DNA from: Paraburkholderia metrosideri
GTDB lineage: Bacteria; Pseudomonadota; Gammaproteobacteria; Burkholderiales; Burkholderiaceae
Length of the DNA stretch: 64,000 nt
Direction: 5' to 3'
NCBI RefSeq assembly: GCF_904848625.1
Contig: NZ_CAJHCP010000001.1
Coordinates: 372,001-436,000, forward strand
The notes under the pieces are model-generated. The model did not search any database. It saw nothing but the letters and a program-made list of their open reading frames with translations, and was not told where the DNA came from. The position numbers and the translations under genes were made by a program. This document shows positions 20,467 through 30,390 of the stretch, piece by piece; the stretch's first letter is position 1, and each line of letters opens with the position of its first letter.

Positions 20467-20475
20467 TGATACAAT
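20467..20475 (+). promoter_or_regulatory. Extended -10 box before dnaX
   Basis: TGATACAAT (extended -10, 20467-20475) places transcription start near 20482, which is the A of the dnaX ATG. The -35 region (TTTTC near 20448) is weak. Confidence 0.35.
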
Positions 20476-20481
20476 TTCCCG

Positions 20482-23109
20482 ATGACCTATCAAGTTCTCG
20501 CACGCAAATGGCGGCCGAAGGATTTTGCTTCGCTCGTCGGACAGGAGCACGTGGTGCGCGCGCTCACGCACGCGCTCGACGGCGGCCGTCTGCACCATGC
20601 CTATCTGTTTACCGGCACACGCGGCGTCGGCAAAACCACGCTGTCGCGCATCTTCGCCAAGGCGCTGAATTGCGAAACCGGCGTGACTTCTACGCCGTGC
20701 GGTGTGTGTCGCGCGTGTCGTGAGATCGACGAAGGTCGCTTTGTCGATTACGTGGAAATGGACGCGGCGAGTAATCGCGGTGTCGACGAGATGGCGGCGC
20801 TGCTCGAACGTGCTGTGTATGCGCCGGTCGACGCACGCTTCAAGGTCTACATGATCGACGAAGTGCACATGCTGACCAACCACGCGTTCAACGCCATGTT
20901 GAAGACGCTGGAAGAACCGCCGCCGCACGTCAAATTCATTCTTGCTACCACTGATCCGCAGAAAATTCCGGTCACGGTGCTGTCGCGCTGTTTGCAGTTC
21001 AATCTGAAGCAGATGCCGGCCGGGCATATCGTGTCGCATCTCGAGCACATTCTCGGCGAAGAGAATGTGCCATATGACTTGCAGGCGCTGCGTCTTCTGG
21101 CGCGCGCGGCTGATGGGTCGATGCGCGACGCGCTGTCGCTGACCGATCAGGCGATTGCCTATTCGGCGAACCAGGTCAATGAAGAAGCCGTGCGCGGCAT
21201 GCTTGGCGCGCTCGATCAAAGCTATCTGATCCGTCTGCTCGACGCGCTGGCCGACGGCGACGGTGCCGCGGTGCTGGCAGTGGCCGACGAGATGGCGTTG
21301 CGCAGCCTGTCGTTCTCGACCGCGCTACAGGATCTGGCGAGCCTGCTGCATCGGATCGCCTGGGCGCAGTTCGCACCGTCTTCGGTGCTGGACGAGTGGC
21401 CGGAAGCGGCTGACCTGCGGCGCTTCGCCGAGGCGCTCAGTGCCGAGCGGGTGCAGTTGTTCTATCAGATCGCGACAATTGGTCGAAGCGAGTTGGGTCT
21501 TGCGCCGGATGAATACGCCGGTTTCACGATGACCCTGCTGCGGATGCTGGCGTTCGAGCCGGCGCCTACGGGCGGTGGTGGCGCGGTGGGTGGCGGTGCC
21601 CGTTCGGCGGGGCAGCCGGGTGCTGCCGGTGGAGCGGGTGGCCGGCGTGCGGGTGCGGCGACTGTCGCTGCGTTGCCGGCTTCCGCGCCTCGTGCGGCTG
21701 CTCCGGCGGCGAGTGCTATTGCGCCGGTACGTGATACGCAATCCGCTGGCAACGCTTCTTCGAACAACGTAGCGAACGACGGTGTTGTACCCGGTGATTC
21801 TGTTGAGTTGAATGCACTCGCCGCAGAGCGTGGCGCGCAGGAGTCGACTGGCGCAGAGCGAACCGCAACGACGTTTTCCGGGCAAGACGCAGCAACCCCG
21901 CACTCATCGGGTAGCGCGCCTGCGGCGGCAGCGGTCGATACGCGGTCCGGGGTTTCCAGCATGCATGCGTTGGCCCCGTGGGACGACGAACCCGCTGCAG
22001 CGACTACCGGCGCAGTTCCGGCCGGCCCGGTTGCGAACGAATTCAACGCTCGAACTGCCAATGAAGCCTCGGTAGAGTCGCCTTCCCTCGACACGGCGCC
22101 GGCCTCTGCGTTGACCGCCCCCGCCGCGGCAGCATTCGCGCGCACAGAGGCGGTCGCGGCATCGCGTGAGCCTTCGCCCGCGGACGGATTCGCACCGCGT
22201 CGAGCAGGCGGCGCGAGCGCCGCACTCGACGTGTTGCGCAGCGCAGGCCTGAAAGTATCATCGGATCGCGGCCGTGCTGGCGCCGCTGCATCTGCCGCGA
22301 AGGCCGCTGCGCCGGCTACGCCGGTCGCACTTAAACCCGTCACGCCGCGCACGGTCGTTCCGGTGCCGACGCCCGATGCCGCGCGCCGCGCGCCGCAGCA
22401 GGATACAGCGCCCGCCGCGCGTCCGCAGCCGTCGGCGGCCGCGCGCAACGGCAACGGCCACAGCAACAGCGCCGAGCAAAACGGCTCGTCGATTCCGCCG
22501 TGGGACGACATTCCGCCAGACGACTACATGCCGATTTCGGCATCGGACGACGGCTATTTCGGTCCGCCCGACGACAACTACATGCCGGTGTTCGATCGTG
22601 GTCCGGACGACGTTCGCGTGAACGCCGCGCCCGCATCCTCGCCGGCGCCTGCGGCCGACTCGCGTCCGCTGCCGCCTGCCGTGCCGCTCGATCCGCTCGG
22701 CTTTGACGGTGACTGGCCGGCGCTTGCCGTCGATCTGCCGCTCAAGGGCATTTCGTATCAGCTCGCGTTCAACAGCGAATTGATGGCGCTCGAAGGCAAT
22801 ACGCTGAAGCTGAACGTGCCCGTTCCGCAGTACGCGGAAGCGTCGCAGGTCGCTAAACTGAAAGCCGCGCTCGCCGACAGGCTCGGCCTGAATATCGAGG
22901 TGCTGGTCGAAGTCGGGGTCGCGCGCCGTACCGCCGCCGCGCACGACGCGGCGACCCGCGCACAGCGTCAACGGGACGCCGAGCGCGAGATCGGTGCCGA
23001 TCCGTTCGTGCAGTCGCTGATCCGCGAGTTCGGTGCGAGCATCGTGCCCGGCTCGATTCGCCCGATTACCCCGGACGCCGCCTCGAATGGCGCATCACCG
23101 GTCCACTGA
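20482..23109 (+). CDS. dnaX: DNA polymerase III subunit tau/gamma
   Basis: Clamp-loader ATPase; tau also links polymerase cores and helicase. 875 residues. Walker A GTRGVGKTT near 45-53, a zinc module with cysteines in NCETGVTSTPCGVCRAC, Walker B VYMIDEVHML and the SRC sensor LSRC. Domain III ends near residue 365. A low-complexity Ala/Pro/Gly linker of about 300 residues follows, containing PPWDDIPPDDYMP near 670, and then the C-terminal polymerase-binding domain (about 745-840). I see no A-AAA-AAG slippery site at the domain III/IV border, so a separate gamma form is not predicted by that mechanism. Confidence 0.95.
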   Translation: MTYQVLARKWRPKDFASLVGQEHVVRALTHALDGGRLHHAYLFTGTRGVGKTTLSRIFAKALNCETGVTSTPCGVCRACREIDEGRFVDYVEMDAASNRGVDEMAALLERAVYAPVDARFKVYMIDEVHMLTNHAFNAMLKTLEEPPPHVKFILATTDPQKIPVTVLSRCLQFNLKQMPAGHIVSHLEHILGEENVPYDLQALRLLARAADGSMRDALSLTDQAIAYSANQVNEEAVRGMLGALDQSYLIRLLDALADGDGAAVLAVADEMALRSLSFSTALQDLASLLHRIAWAQFAPSSVLDEWPEAADLRRFAEALSAERVQLFYQIATIGRSELGLAPDEYAGFTMTLLRMLAFEPAPTGGGGAVGGGARSAGQPGAAGGAGGRRAGAATVAALPASAPRAAAPAASAIAPVRDTQSAGNASSNNVANDGVVPGDSVELNALAAERGAQESTGAERTATTFSGQDAATPHSSGSAPAAAAVDTRSGVSSMHALAPWDDEPAAATTGAVPAGPVANEFNARTANEASVESPSLDTAPASALTAPAAAAFARTEAVAASREPSPADGFAPRRAGGASAALDVLRSAGLKVSSDRGRAGAAASAAKAAAPATPVALKPVTPRTVVPVPTPDAARRAPQQDTAPAARPQPSAAARNGNGHSNSAEQNGSSIPPWDDIPPDDYMPISASDDGYFGPPDDNYMPVFDRGPDDVRVNAAPASSPAPAADSRPLPPAVPLDPLGFDGDWPALAVDLPLKGISYQLAFNSELMALEGNTLKLNVPVPQYAEASQVAKLKAALADRLGLNIEVLVEVGVARRTAAAHDAATRAQRQRDAEREIGADPFVQSLIREFGASIVPGSIRPITPDAASNGASPVH

Positions 23110-23176
23110 TTCGCCGCGCTAGCTTTATAAGCGCGCCTGATTTCCAGATCTCAAGCTATCAAGAAGGAGCATGTCC

Positions 23177-23503
23177 ATGATGAAAGGTCAACTCGCCGGG
23201 CTGATGAAACAAGCCCAGCAGATGCAGGAAAACATGAAGAAGATGCAGGAGCAACTCGCTCTGATCGAAGTCGAGGGGCAGTCGGGCGCCGGTCTCGTGA
23301 AGGTGACGATGACCTGCAAGAACGACGTGCGCCGCGTATCGATCGACCCGAGCCTGCTCGCCGACGACAAGGACATGCTGGAAGACCTCGTCGCCGCTGC
23401 GTTCAACGACGCCGTGCGCAAGGCTGAAGCCACCGCCGCAGAAAAAATGGGCGGCATGACCTCGGGCCTGCCGCTGCCGCCGGGCTTCAAAATGCCGTTC
23501 TGA
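23177..23503 (+). CDS. YbaB/EbfC nucleoid-associated protein
   Basis: Small dimeric DNA-binding protein of the YbaB/EbfC family, 108 residues, encoded between dnaX and recR as in most bacteria. Sequence: coiled N-terminus ([23 protein letters not shown]), a central sheet ([27 protein letters not shown]) and the flexible tail [12 protein letters not shown]. Three ATGs are possible (23171, 23177, 23180). AAGGAG at 23164-23169 lies 1, 7 or 10 nt from them, so 23177 is the best placed. Confidence 0.94.
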   Translation: MMKGQLAGLMKQAQQMQENMKKMQEQLALIEVEGQSGAGLVKVTMTCKNDVRRVSIDPSLLADDKDMLEDLVAAAFNDAVRKAEATAAEKMGGMTSGLPLPPGFKMPF

Positions 23504-23964
23504 TTCCGAACGAGGCCGCCGCAAGGGGGCCGGGCGCCGTGGCAGATATTGCCAATATCGCCGCGGCGCGAATCGTAAATGCGCGGCAACTGCTTGGCCA
23601 ATGCTGGACGCAGGCGCGAACGGAATCTGTAACCTCAACGTGCGGAATTGAACCTGAGACCATGAGTCCGGTTGAAGGCCCGATAGGAACGGACGAATCG
23701 ACGCGTACCCGTCAACGCTGACGAACCAATCCGCAAAACAAAGCAGAACAAGGCAGTACCAAGCAATCGACCGCGCCGGATTTGCCTTTTGCACCCGCGT
23801 AAAGATTGATCGAATCGATTTAGTCCGCTTTGGTTTCCTGATGCTGTCCATCAATCAGGTTTCTTCAACTGATGATCCGCAGCCAGCCTGCCAGGCGTTA
23901 GCCGAACAACCATCGCATCGCGACCCGCATCCACGGGCACTATCCACCTCGACGCCGATTCCGC
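23504..23964. other. Intergenic region, ybaB / recR
   Basis: 461 bases. It holds one strong hairpin (23534-23569). A 60-codon open frame at 23539-23721 lies partly inside that hairpin and has no ribosome site or family character, so I do not call it. Confidence 0.5.
23534..23569 (+). other. Long stem-loop after ybaB
   Basis: A 36-nt hairpin: 17 paired positions including one G:U, one bulged A, and a one-base centre. The inner part is the perfect palindrome GATATTG-C-CAATATC (23545-23559). It begins 30 nt after the ybaB stop. There is no T tract. Confidence 0.6.
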
Positions 23965-24561
23965 ATGAAACAACCTTCCGCCTTGTCGGCGCTCGTCGAA
24001 GCGCTGCGCGTGCTGCCCGGAGTCGGACCGAAGTCCGCGCAACGCATGGCCTATCACCTGATGCAGCACGACCGCGATGGCGCCGCGAAACTCGGCCGCT
24101 CGTTGCTGTTCGCGACCGAGCATCTGCAACACTGTGAAAAGTGCAACACCTTTACCGAAGCGCAGATCTGCGAGGTCTGTCTCGACGAAGAGCGCGACCC
24201 GACTTTGCTGTGCGTCGTCGAAACACCTGCCGATCAGATCATGCTCGAGCAGACCATGACTTACCGGGGCCTGTATTTCGTGCTGATGGGGCGGCTGAGC
24301 CCGCTCGACGGCATCGGTCCGAAAGAGATTCATTTCGACCGGCTCGTCAAACGTGCGTCGGACGGCATCGTCACGGAGGTCGTGCTCGCCACCAATTTCA
24401 CCAACGAAGGCGAAGCGACTGCCCATTACCTCGGGCAGACGCTCAAGGCGCGTGGCCTCGCTGTCACTCGTCTGGCGCGCGGCGTGCCGGTTGGTGGCGA
24501 ACTCGAGTATGTCGACGCGGGCACGATTGCCCGCGCGATGCTCGACCGCCGTTCGATGTAA
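23965..24561 (+). CDS. recR: Recombination mediator RecR
   Basis: Works with RecF and RecO to load RecA at gaps. 198 residues, the normal length. N-terminal helix-hairpin-helix ([19 protein letters not shown]), four-cysteine zinc finger ([17 protein letters not shown]), Toprim domain ([17 protein letters not shown]), and the C-terminal Walker-B-like part ([15 protein letters not shown]). All four cysteines are present. Third gene of the dnaX-ybaB-recR order, but 461 nt behind ybaB. Confidence 0.97.
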   Translation: MKQPSALSALVEALRVLPGVGPKSAQRMAYHLMQHDRDGAAKLGRSLLFATEHLQHCEKCNTFTEAQICEVCLDEERDPTLLCVVETPADQIMLEQTMTYRGLYFVLMGRLSPLDGIGPKEIHFDRLVKRASDGIVTEVVLATNFTNEGEATAHYLGQTLKARGLAVTRLARGVPVGGELEYVDAGTIARAMLDRRSM

Positions 24562-24788
24562 CTGCGGCGGCTGCAGATTTTCTAGCGCATGACATGCACG
24601 ACACGCATCGCGCGCAGGATTGCTGAAGCAGCCCCGCGCCAACTGTCGAGCATCAGACCGAGCACCACGCTCCGCAAGCGCTGCATGTCCAAAGCCGCTT
24701 CACACGTCCCCGCAGAATCCGCGCACGCATGCCGTGCGCGTCGTCAACGTCAAAGGTCCGATCGTCGGGACCAGAAGAAAGGAGACAC

Positions 24789-26030
24789 ATGAGCGCCACC
24801 CCCGAATCAGACGCGAGTGCCGCGTCTCAACCCGCGCAAGGCCCACTCGCCGGCGTCAAGGTGCTGGAACTCGGCACGCTGATCGCCGGCCCGTTCGCCG
24901 CACGCTTTCTCGGCGAGTTCGGCGCAGACGTCATCAAGATCGAAGACCCCAAAGGCGGCGATCCGCTGCGCAAATGGCGCAAGCTCTATCCGGAAGTCGG
25001 CGGCACGTCATTGTGGTGGGCCGTGCAGGCGCGCAACAAGAAATCTGTCACGATCAATCTGAAGGCCGAAGAGGGTAAGGAGATCGTGCGGCGTCTGGCC
25101 AAAGAGGCGGATATCGTCGTCGAAAATTTCCGGCCCGGGTTGCTGGAGAAACTGGGGCTTGGCTATGACGTGCTGTCCGCGGAAAACCCCGGGCTGGTGA
25201 TGGTGCGTCTGTCTGGCTATGGCCAGACCGGACCGTATCGCGACCGGCCTGGATTCGGCGCGATTGCCGAATCGATGGGCGGTTTGCGTCACATCACCGG
25301 TTATCCGGATTTGCCGCCGCCGCGTATCGGCATTTCGATCGGCGATTCGATCGCTGCGCTGCACGGCGTGATCGGCGCGTTGATGGCGCTACATCACAAG
25401 CAGGTGAACGGCGGCAAAGGGCAGGTGGTCGACGTCGCGTTGTACGAAGCCGTCTTCAACATGATGGAAAGCGTGGTGCCCGAATACGGCGTGTACGGGA
25501 TGGTGCGCGAGCGCACCGGCGCGTCGCTGCCGGGTATCGTGCCGTCGAATACGTATCCGTGCCGTGACGGCAGCATCGTGATTGGCGGCAATAGCGATCC
25601 GATTTTCAAACGGCTGATGGTGGCGATCGAACGCGACGATCTCGCGAACGATCCGGCGCTTGCGCATAACGACGGGCGCGTGCCGCGTACTCAGGAAATC
25701 GACGGTGCCATTGCCGCGTGGCTCGCCAGCCGTACGATCGACGAAGCGCTCGCGGTGCTGAATGCGGCGGATGTGCCGGTGGGCCGCATCTACAGTGTCG
25801 CGGATATGTTCACCGATCCGCAGTTCATGGCACGCCAGATGATTCAGCGCTTCAAGTGGCAGGACGGTCAGGAAATCACCCTCCCGGCAGTGACGCCGAA
25901 GCTCTCGGCGACCCCGGGACAGACGCGCTGGCTGGGTCCCGAACTGGGTGAACATACCGATGAAGTCCTGCAATCGCTAGGTTATGATGCAGACGATATT
26001 GCGAGGTTGCACGCGCAACAGATCGTGTGA
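24789..26030 (+). CDS. Family III CoA-transferase (CaiB/BaiF)
   Basis: 413 residues. Transfers CoA between carboxylic acids through an aspartyl-CoA intermediate. Family features: GVKVLELGTLIAGPFAARFLGEFGADVIKIE at 22-52, KKSVTINLKAEEGKEIVRRL, the VVENFRPGLLEKLGLGYD segment with the likely catalytic aspartate nearby, and RLSGYGQTGPYRDRPGFG. The ATG at 24789 has GGAG 5 nt upstream; an ATG 20 codons earlier lacks one. The substrate acid cannot be told. An ABC importer operon begins 253 nt downstream on the same strand, so it may activate the imported acid (inference). Confidence 0.9.
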   Translation: MSATPESDASAASQPAQGPLAGVKVLELGTLIAGPFAARFLGEFGADVIKIEDPKGGDPLRKWRKLYPEVGGTSLWWAVQARNKKSVTINLKAEEGKEIVRRLAKEADIVVENFRPGLLEKLGLGYDVLSAENPGLVMVRLSGYGQTGPYRDRPGFGAIAESMGGLRHITGYPDLPPPRIGISIGDSIAALHGVIGALMALHHKQVNGGKGQVVDVALYEAVFNMMESVVPEYGVYGMVRERTGASLPGIVPSNTYPCRDGSIVIGGNSDPIFKRLMVAIERDDLANDPALAHNDGRVPRTQEIDGAIAAWLASRTIDEALAVLNAADVPVGRIYSVADMFTDPQFMARQMIQRFKWQDGQEITLPAVTPKLSATPGQTRWLGPELGEHTDEVLQSLGYDADDIARLHAQQIV

Positions 26031-26283
26031 CGCGCGGCGCGGCTTTTGACGATGCCGCGCCGTGTAGCCAGTTGATCCGAAGTGCGCGTGGGCAATGCAG
26101 CGCAATGCAACGCGGCGACCAGATAGCGGGCTCAAAAGACCCCGGTGGTTCGAAAGAAACAGCCGAAAAGAAGGCCGGAAAAGAGCCTGAAAAAACTCAG
26201 GAAGCGCCCGAAAAAAGTAGCCGGTAAAGAGCGACGCAGAGCGGCAAAAAAGTCGCACCACAAAAGATTGGAGACGACAGACC

Positions 26284-27321
26284 ATGCAACGCAGAACCTT
26301 CCTCGCCGGAAGCGCAGCGCTCGCGGGCGCCACGCTTGCCGCTACACCGCTCGCGTTTGCGCAGGGCAAACCGGAAACCAGCAAAGTCGCGATTGCGGTT
26401 GGCGGCAAAAATCTTTTCTATTACCTGCCACTCACCATTGCCGAGCGTCGCAATTATTTCAGGGACGAAGGGCTCGACGTCGACATTTCCGATTTCGCGG
26501 GCGGCTCACAAGCGCTGAAGGCAGCAGTCGGCGGCAGCGCGGACGTCGTGTCCGGCGCGTTCGAACACACGCTGCTGTTGCAGGCGCAAAAGCAGTACTT
26601 CCGTGAATTCGTGCTGCAGGGTCGTGCGCCGCAAATCGTGCTCGCGGTGTCGAAGAAAACCATGCCGAACTACAAGTCGATCGCCGATCTCAAGGGCAAG
26701 AAGATCGGCGTGACCGCGCCGGGTTCGTCGACGTCGATCATGGCCAGTTTTGTGCTGGCGAAAGCGGGGCTGAGCGCGAAAGACGTCGCGTTCATTGGTG
26801 TGGGAGCGGGCGCGGGCGCCATCGCGGCGTTGCAGTCGGGGCAGATCGACGCGATCGCCAATCTCGATCCGGTGATGACGCGGCTCGAGCGCACCGGCGA
26901 TATCCGCGTGGTGTCGGATACGCGCACGCTTGCCGATACGCACACGGTGTTTGGCGGCGATATGCCGGCGGGGTGCCTGTACGCATCGCAAAGTTTTATC
27001 ACGAAGAATCCGAACACGACCCAGGCGTTGACCAATGCGATGGTGCGCGCGCTCAAATGGCTGCAGACGGCGACCGGCAGCGAATTGATCAGCACCGTGC
27101 CGGAAGGGTATCTGCTTGGCGATCGCGCGGTGTATCTGGATGCGTGGCAGCACGTGAAGGAAGCGATGTCGCCCGATGGCCTGATGCCGGCGGACGGTCC
27201 CGCGACGTCGCTAAAAACATTGCAGGCGTTCGATCCGAACATCCAGGGCAAGCCGATCGATCTGTCGAAGGCGTGGACCAATGACTTCGTCAAGAAGGCG
27301 TTGACGACGGTCAAGTCGTAA
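26284..27321 (+). CDS. ABC transporter substrate-binding protein, NitT/TauT type
   Basis: 345-residue periplasmic solute receptor of the NMT1/SsuA-like family. The N-terminus MQRRTFLAGSAALAGATLAATPLAFA has a twin-arginine followed by TFL, so export by the Tat pathway is likely. The mature part shows FYYLPLTIAERRNYFRDEGLDVDISDFAGGSQALKAAVGGSADVVSG, typical of receptors for sulfonates, nitrate, aromatic acids or pyrimidine precursors. GGAG lies about 10 nt upstream of the ATG. First gene of a three-gene importer. The ligand is unknown. Confidence 0.9.
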   Translation: MQRRTFLAGSAALAGATLAATPLAFAQGKPETSKVAIAVGGKNLFYYLPLTIAERRNYFRDEGLDVDISDFAGGSQALKAAVGGSADVVSGAFEHTLLLQAQKQYFREFVLQGRAPQIVLAVSKKTMPNYKSIADLKGKKIGVTAPGSSTSIMASFVLAKAGLSAKDVAFIGVGAGAGAIAALQSGQIDAIANLDPVMTRLERTGDIRVVSDTRTLADTHTVFGGDMPAGCLYASQSFITKNPNTTQALTNAMVRALKWLQTATGSELISTVPEGYLLGDRAVYLDAWQHVKEAMSPDGLMPADGPATSLKTLQAFDPNIQGKPIDLSKAWTNDFVKKALTTVKS

Positions 27322-27417
27322 AGCCGGCGTGCAAGACGGCGAGGCCGGCGCGCGTGCGCGCTCGCCCGGCGACCTCAACCGCAGAATCCGATCCTCGAAG
27401 AAAAAGCGAGCCGAACG

Positions 27418-28230
27418 ATGACCGTTGCCGCCCTGTCGCTCGACAACATCACCTGCACGTTCGCCGCGCGCGATAAGCGCACGCAGCGCTACACGGCGGT
27501 CAAGGACACCACGTTGCGTATCGCACCGGGCGAGTTCGTGTCGGTGGTCGGGCCGACCGGTTGCGGCAAGTCCACGCTGCTGAACATCGGCGCGGGTTTG
27601 CTGACGCCGTCGTCGGGTACGGTCAGCGTGTTCGGCGAGCCGCTCCACGGAATCAACCGGCGCGCGGGCTACATGTTTCAGGCCGATGCGCTGATGCCCT
27701 GGCGTTCAGCGCTCGACAACGTGATGGCCGGCCTGTCGTTCCGCGGCGTGGCGCCCGCCGAAGCGCGTGCGAAAGCCGACGAATGGCTAAAACGCGTCGG
27801 CCTCGGCGGTTTCGGCGATCGCTATCCGCATCAGTTGTCCGGCGGCATGCGCAAGCGCGTCGCGATGGCGCAGACGCTGATTCTCGATCCCGACGTCATC
27901 CTGATGGACGAGCCGTTTTCCGCGCTCGATATCCAGACCCGTCAGTTGATGGAAAACGAATTACTCGACCTATGGGCCGCCAAACGCAAGGCGGTGTTGT
28001 TTATCACGCACGATCTCGACGAAGCGATCGCGATGTCCGATCGCGTCGTGGTGTTGTCGGCTGGACCGGGCACCCATCCGATCGGCGAATTTGCAATTGA
28101 TTTGCCGCGTCCGCGAGATGTTGCCGAGATTCGCGCGCATCCGCGTTTTGTCGAGTTGCATGCGCAGATCTGGAGCGTGCTGCGCGATGAAGTTCTCAAG
28201 GGCTACCAGCAGCAGTTGACCGCTGTGTAG
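27418..28230 (+). CDS. ABC transporter ATP-binding protein, NitT/TauT type
   Basis: 270-residue ATPase of the importer. Walker A GPTGCGKST near 42-50, Q-loop YMFQADALMPW, signature LSGGMRKR, Walker B VILMDEPFSALD and switch histidine ITHDLDEAIA are all intact. MPW after the Q-loop is common in NitT/TauT ATPases. It lies 96 nt after the receptor gene and 53 nt before the permease gene. Confidence 0.94.
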   Translation: MTVAALSLDNITCTFAARDKRTQRYTAVKDTTLRIAPGEFVSVVGPTGCGKSTLLNIGAGLLTPSSGTVSVFGEPLHGINRRAGYMFQADALMPWRSALDNVMAGLSFRGVAPAEARAKADEWLKRVGLGGFGDRYPHQLSGGMRKRVAMAQTLILDPDVILMDEPFSALDIQTRQLMENELLDLWAAKRKAVLFITHDLDEAIAMSDRVVVLSAGPGTHPIGEFAIDLPRPRDVAEIRAHPRFVELHAQIWSVLRDEVLKGYQQQLTAV

Positions 28231-28283
28231 CGCACCCGCGAACTAACGACCACCTGTTTCAATCGTCCGAGGCAAACCGAGTC

Positions 28284-29108
28284 ATGTGGAAGACGTTGCG
28301 CCCGAGCCGGGCGAATCTGCTGATCTGGCAATGGCTGCTGCTGGTGCTGTGTTTCGTACTCTGGTATGTGCTGACCAGCCCGACGCTGCTGCCGCCGTTC
28401 TATTTCGACGATCCCAACAAGGCCGCGTTTTTCTTCGGCGAGCCGCAGAAAGTTTTGCAGCGGATCTGGGAGTGGTTCACGGGCGGTGAAATCTATCTGC
28501 ATCTGTGGATTACGTTGGTCGAGACCGTGCTCGCGTTCGTGCTCGGCACTGCGCTCGGACTTGGCGTCGGTCTGTGGCTCGCGCTCGCGCCGATTGCCAG
28601 CGCATTGTTCGACCCGTACGTGAAGGCGGCCAACTCGATGCCGCGCGTGATTCTCGCGCCGATCTTCGGGGTGTGGTTCGGCCTGGGCATCTGGTCGAAG
28701 GTGGCGTTGGGCATCACGCTGGTGTTTTTTATCGTGTTCTTCAACGTCTATCAGGGCGTGAAGGAAGTCAGCCCGGTCGTGCTCGCGAACGCGCGGATGC
28801 TCGGCGCGAATCGCAAGCAGTTGCTGCGTTCGGTCTATTTGCCGAGTGCGATGAGCTGGGTGTTTTCGAGCTTGCATACGTCGGTGGGGCTGGCGTTTGT
28901 CGGCTCGGTAGTCGGCGAGTATCTTGGCTCGGCACGCGGCGTCGGTTATCTGATTCTGCAAGCCGAAGGCACGTTCGATATCAACACCGTGTTTGCAGGG
29001 ATTCTGGTGTTGACCGCTTTTGCGCTGGTTCTCGATGCAATAGTCGGAATCGGTGAGCGCCGCTTGATGAAGTGGCAACCGAAGTCGGGCGACGCGGAGA
29101 AGTTGTGA
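28284..29108 (+). CDS. ABC transporter permease, NitT/TauT type
   Basis: 274-residue inner-membrane channel with about six hydrophobic segments. The cytoplasmic EAA loop is visible as VLANARMLGANRKQLLRSVYLP, where the ATPase docks. The first periplasmic loop is longer than usual (PPFYFDDPNKAAFFFGEPQKVLQ). Last gene of the importer operon, which ends at a strong terminator. Confidence 0.93.
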   Translation: MWKTLRPSRANLLIWQWLLLVLCFVLWYVLTSPTLLPPFYFDDPNKAAFFFGEPQKVLQRIWEWFTGGEIYLHLWITLVETVLAFVLGTALGLGVGLWLALAPIASALFDPYVKAANSMPRVILAPIFGVWFGLGIWSKVALGITLVFFIVFFNVYQGVKEVSPVVLANARMLGANRKQLLRSVYLPSAMSWVFSSLHTSVGLAFVGSVVGEYLGSARGVGYLILQAEGTFDINTVFAGILVLTAFALVLDAIVGIGERRLMKWQPKSGDAEKL

Positions 29109-29132
29109 CGCCGCCGCACGTTCAAGTCAAAT

Positions 29133-29170
29133 AAAAAACGGCGGCCGGTTTTCGAACCCGGCCGCCGTTT
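29133..29170. terminator. Bidirectional intrinsic terminator
   Basis: A 10-bp GC stem (CGGCGGCCGG / CCGGCCGCCG, 29139-29148 and 29158-29167), flanked by AAAAAA on the left and TTT on the right. It separates the convergent permease and oxidoreductase genes and is strongest for the minus strand. Confidence 0.85.
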
Positions 29171-29203
29171 CGGCATTCGCATACTGCGGGTGACTCATGA
29201 AGG

Positions 29204-30178
29204 CTATGGCGTCACCACCACCTTCCCGATCACGCGACGCTCAGCCATATCGCGCAACGCCCGCCCTGTGTCATCGAGCGAATAGCGTGAGGACACGTAA
29301 GGTTTGAGCTTGCCTTCAGCAATCCAGCCTGTCATCTGCTGGAACGCGGCCTGGTTGTGTTTGGGCTCACGCTTCGCGAAGTCGCCCCAGAATACGCCGA
29401 CCAGACTCGCGCCTTTGAGCAGCGTCAGATTGAGCGGCAGCTTCGGGATCTCGCCGTTCGCAAACCCGACCACCAGATAACGTCCGCGCCAGCCGATACT
29501 GCGAAACGCCGGTTCCGCATAAATACCGCCGACCGGATCGTAGATCACGTCCGGGCCTTTGCCATCGGTGAGCGCCTTGATGCGCTCGCGCAGATCTTCG
29601 GTGCTGTAGTTGATGGTCGCGTCCGCGCCATGCTTGACGCAGGTCGCCAGCTTTTCGTCGTTCGACGCTGCCGCGATCACGCGCGCGCCGAGCGCCTTGC
29701 CGATCTCCACCGCCGCGAGCCCGACACCGCCCGCCGCGCCGAGCACCAGCATCGTCTCACCCGCCTGCAACTGACCGCGGTCGACCACCGCGTGATGCGA
29801 CGTGCCATACGCGAGCGTGAATGCCGCTGCGACGTCGAAGTCGACGCCGTCGGCCAGTGGCACGCACGCCGCGGCGGGCGCAATCGCCTGCTCGGCAAAG
29901 CCACCGGAGCCCGTGAACGCGACCACGCGCGCACCGGGCCTGAACTGTGTGACGTCGGCGCCGACTGCCCGCACGATACCCGCGACTTCCGAGCCCGGCG
30001 TGAACGGAAGAGGTGGTTTGAACTGGTATTTGTTTTCGATGATCAGCACGTCAGGAAAATTGACGGCTGCCGCCTTGACGTCGATGACGACGTGGCCGGG
30101 CGGCGCTTCGAGGTCAGGCAGATTTTCGACGACCAGGCTCTCAGGTGGCCCATATTGATTACAGCGAATCGCGCGCAT
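29204..30178 (-). CDS. NAD(P)H:quinone oxidoreductase, zinc-less MDR family
   Basis: 324 residues. The fold is the medium-chain dehydrogenase with GroES-like N-terminus ([22 protein letters not shown]) and the nucleotide-binding loop [29 protein letters not shown]. Zinc-ligand cysteines are absent, as in the QOR branch. It probably reduces quinones or enones with NADPH. The start at 30178 gives the canonical N-terminus; an ATG ten codons earlier adds unrelated residues. Apparently monocistronic. Confidence 0.88.
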   Translation of the reverse strand: MRAIRCNQYGPPESLVVENLPDLEAPPGHVVIDVKAAAVNFPDVLIIENKYQFKPPLPFTPGSEVAGIVRAVGADVTQFRPGARVVAFTGSGGFAEQAIAPAAACVPLADGVDFDVAAAFTLAYGTSHHAVVDRGQLQAGETMLVLGAAGGVGLAAVEIGKALGARVIAAASNDEKLATCVKHGADATINYSTEDLRERIKALTDGKGPDVIYDPVGGIYAEPAFRSIGWRGRYLVVGFANGEIPKLPLNLTLLKGASLVGVFWGDFAKREPKHNQAAFQQMTGWIAEGKLKPYVSSRYSLDDTGRALRDMAERRVIGKVVVTP

Positions 30179-30390
30179 CGTGTCTCCATGTCGATAAGGG
30201 GTCCGCAATCATTCTGAGTGTAAAGCAATGCGTACGATCGTGCTTTTTATTTGCGTGGCACGCGCGACGTGCAACGCATGCAGACCGCCACGTCCAGCTT
30301 GCGACAGGCAAAAGTAAAGCGCCCTTGCGCGGTATACGCATGGGCCGCCGTGTCGTTCGCGCGCCATCTTTCCTCGGTTACAATCGCCGC

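Noticed and set aside
21560..22600. Possible transferred or repeat-derived insertion in dnaX
   Set aside because: Base composition matches the surroundings. Long Ala/Pro linkers are normal for tau in GC-rich bacteria.
23539..23721. 60-codon frame between ybaB and recR
   Set aside because: Begins inside a strong hairpin with no ribosome site.
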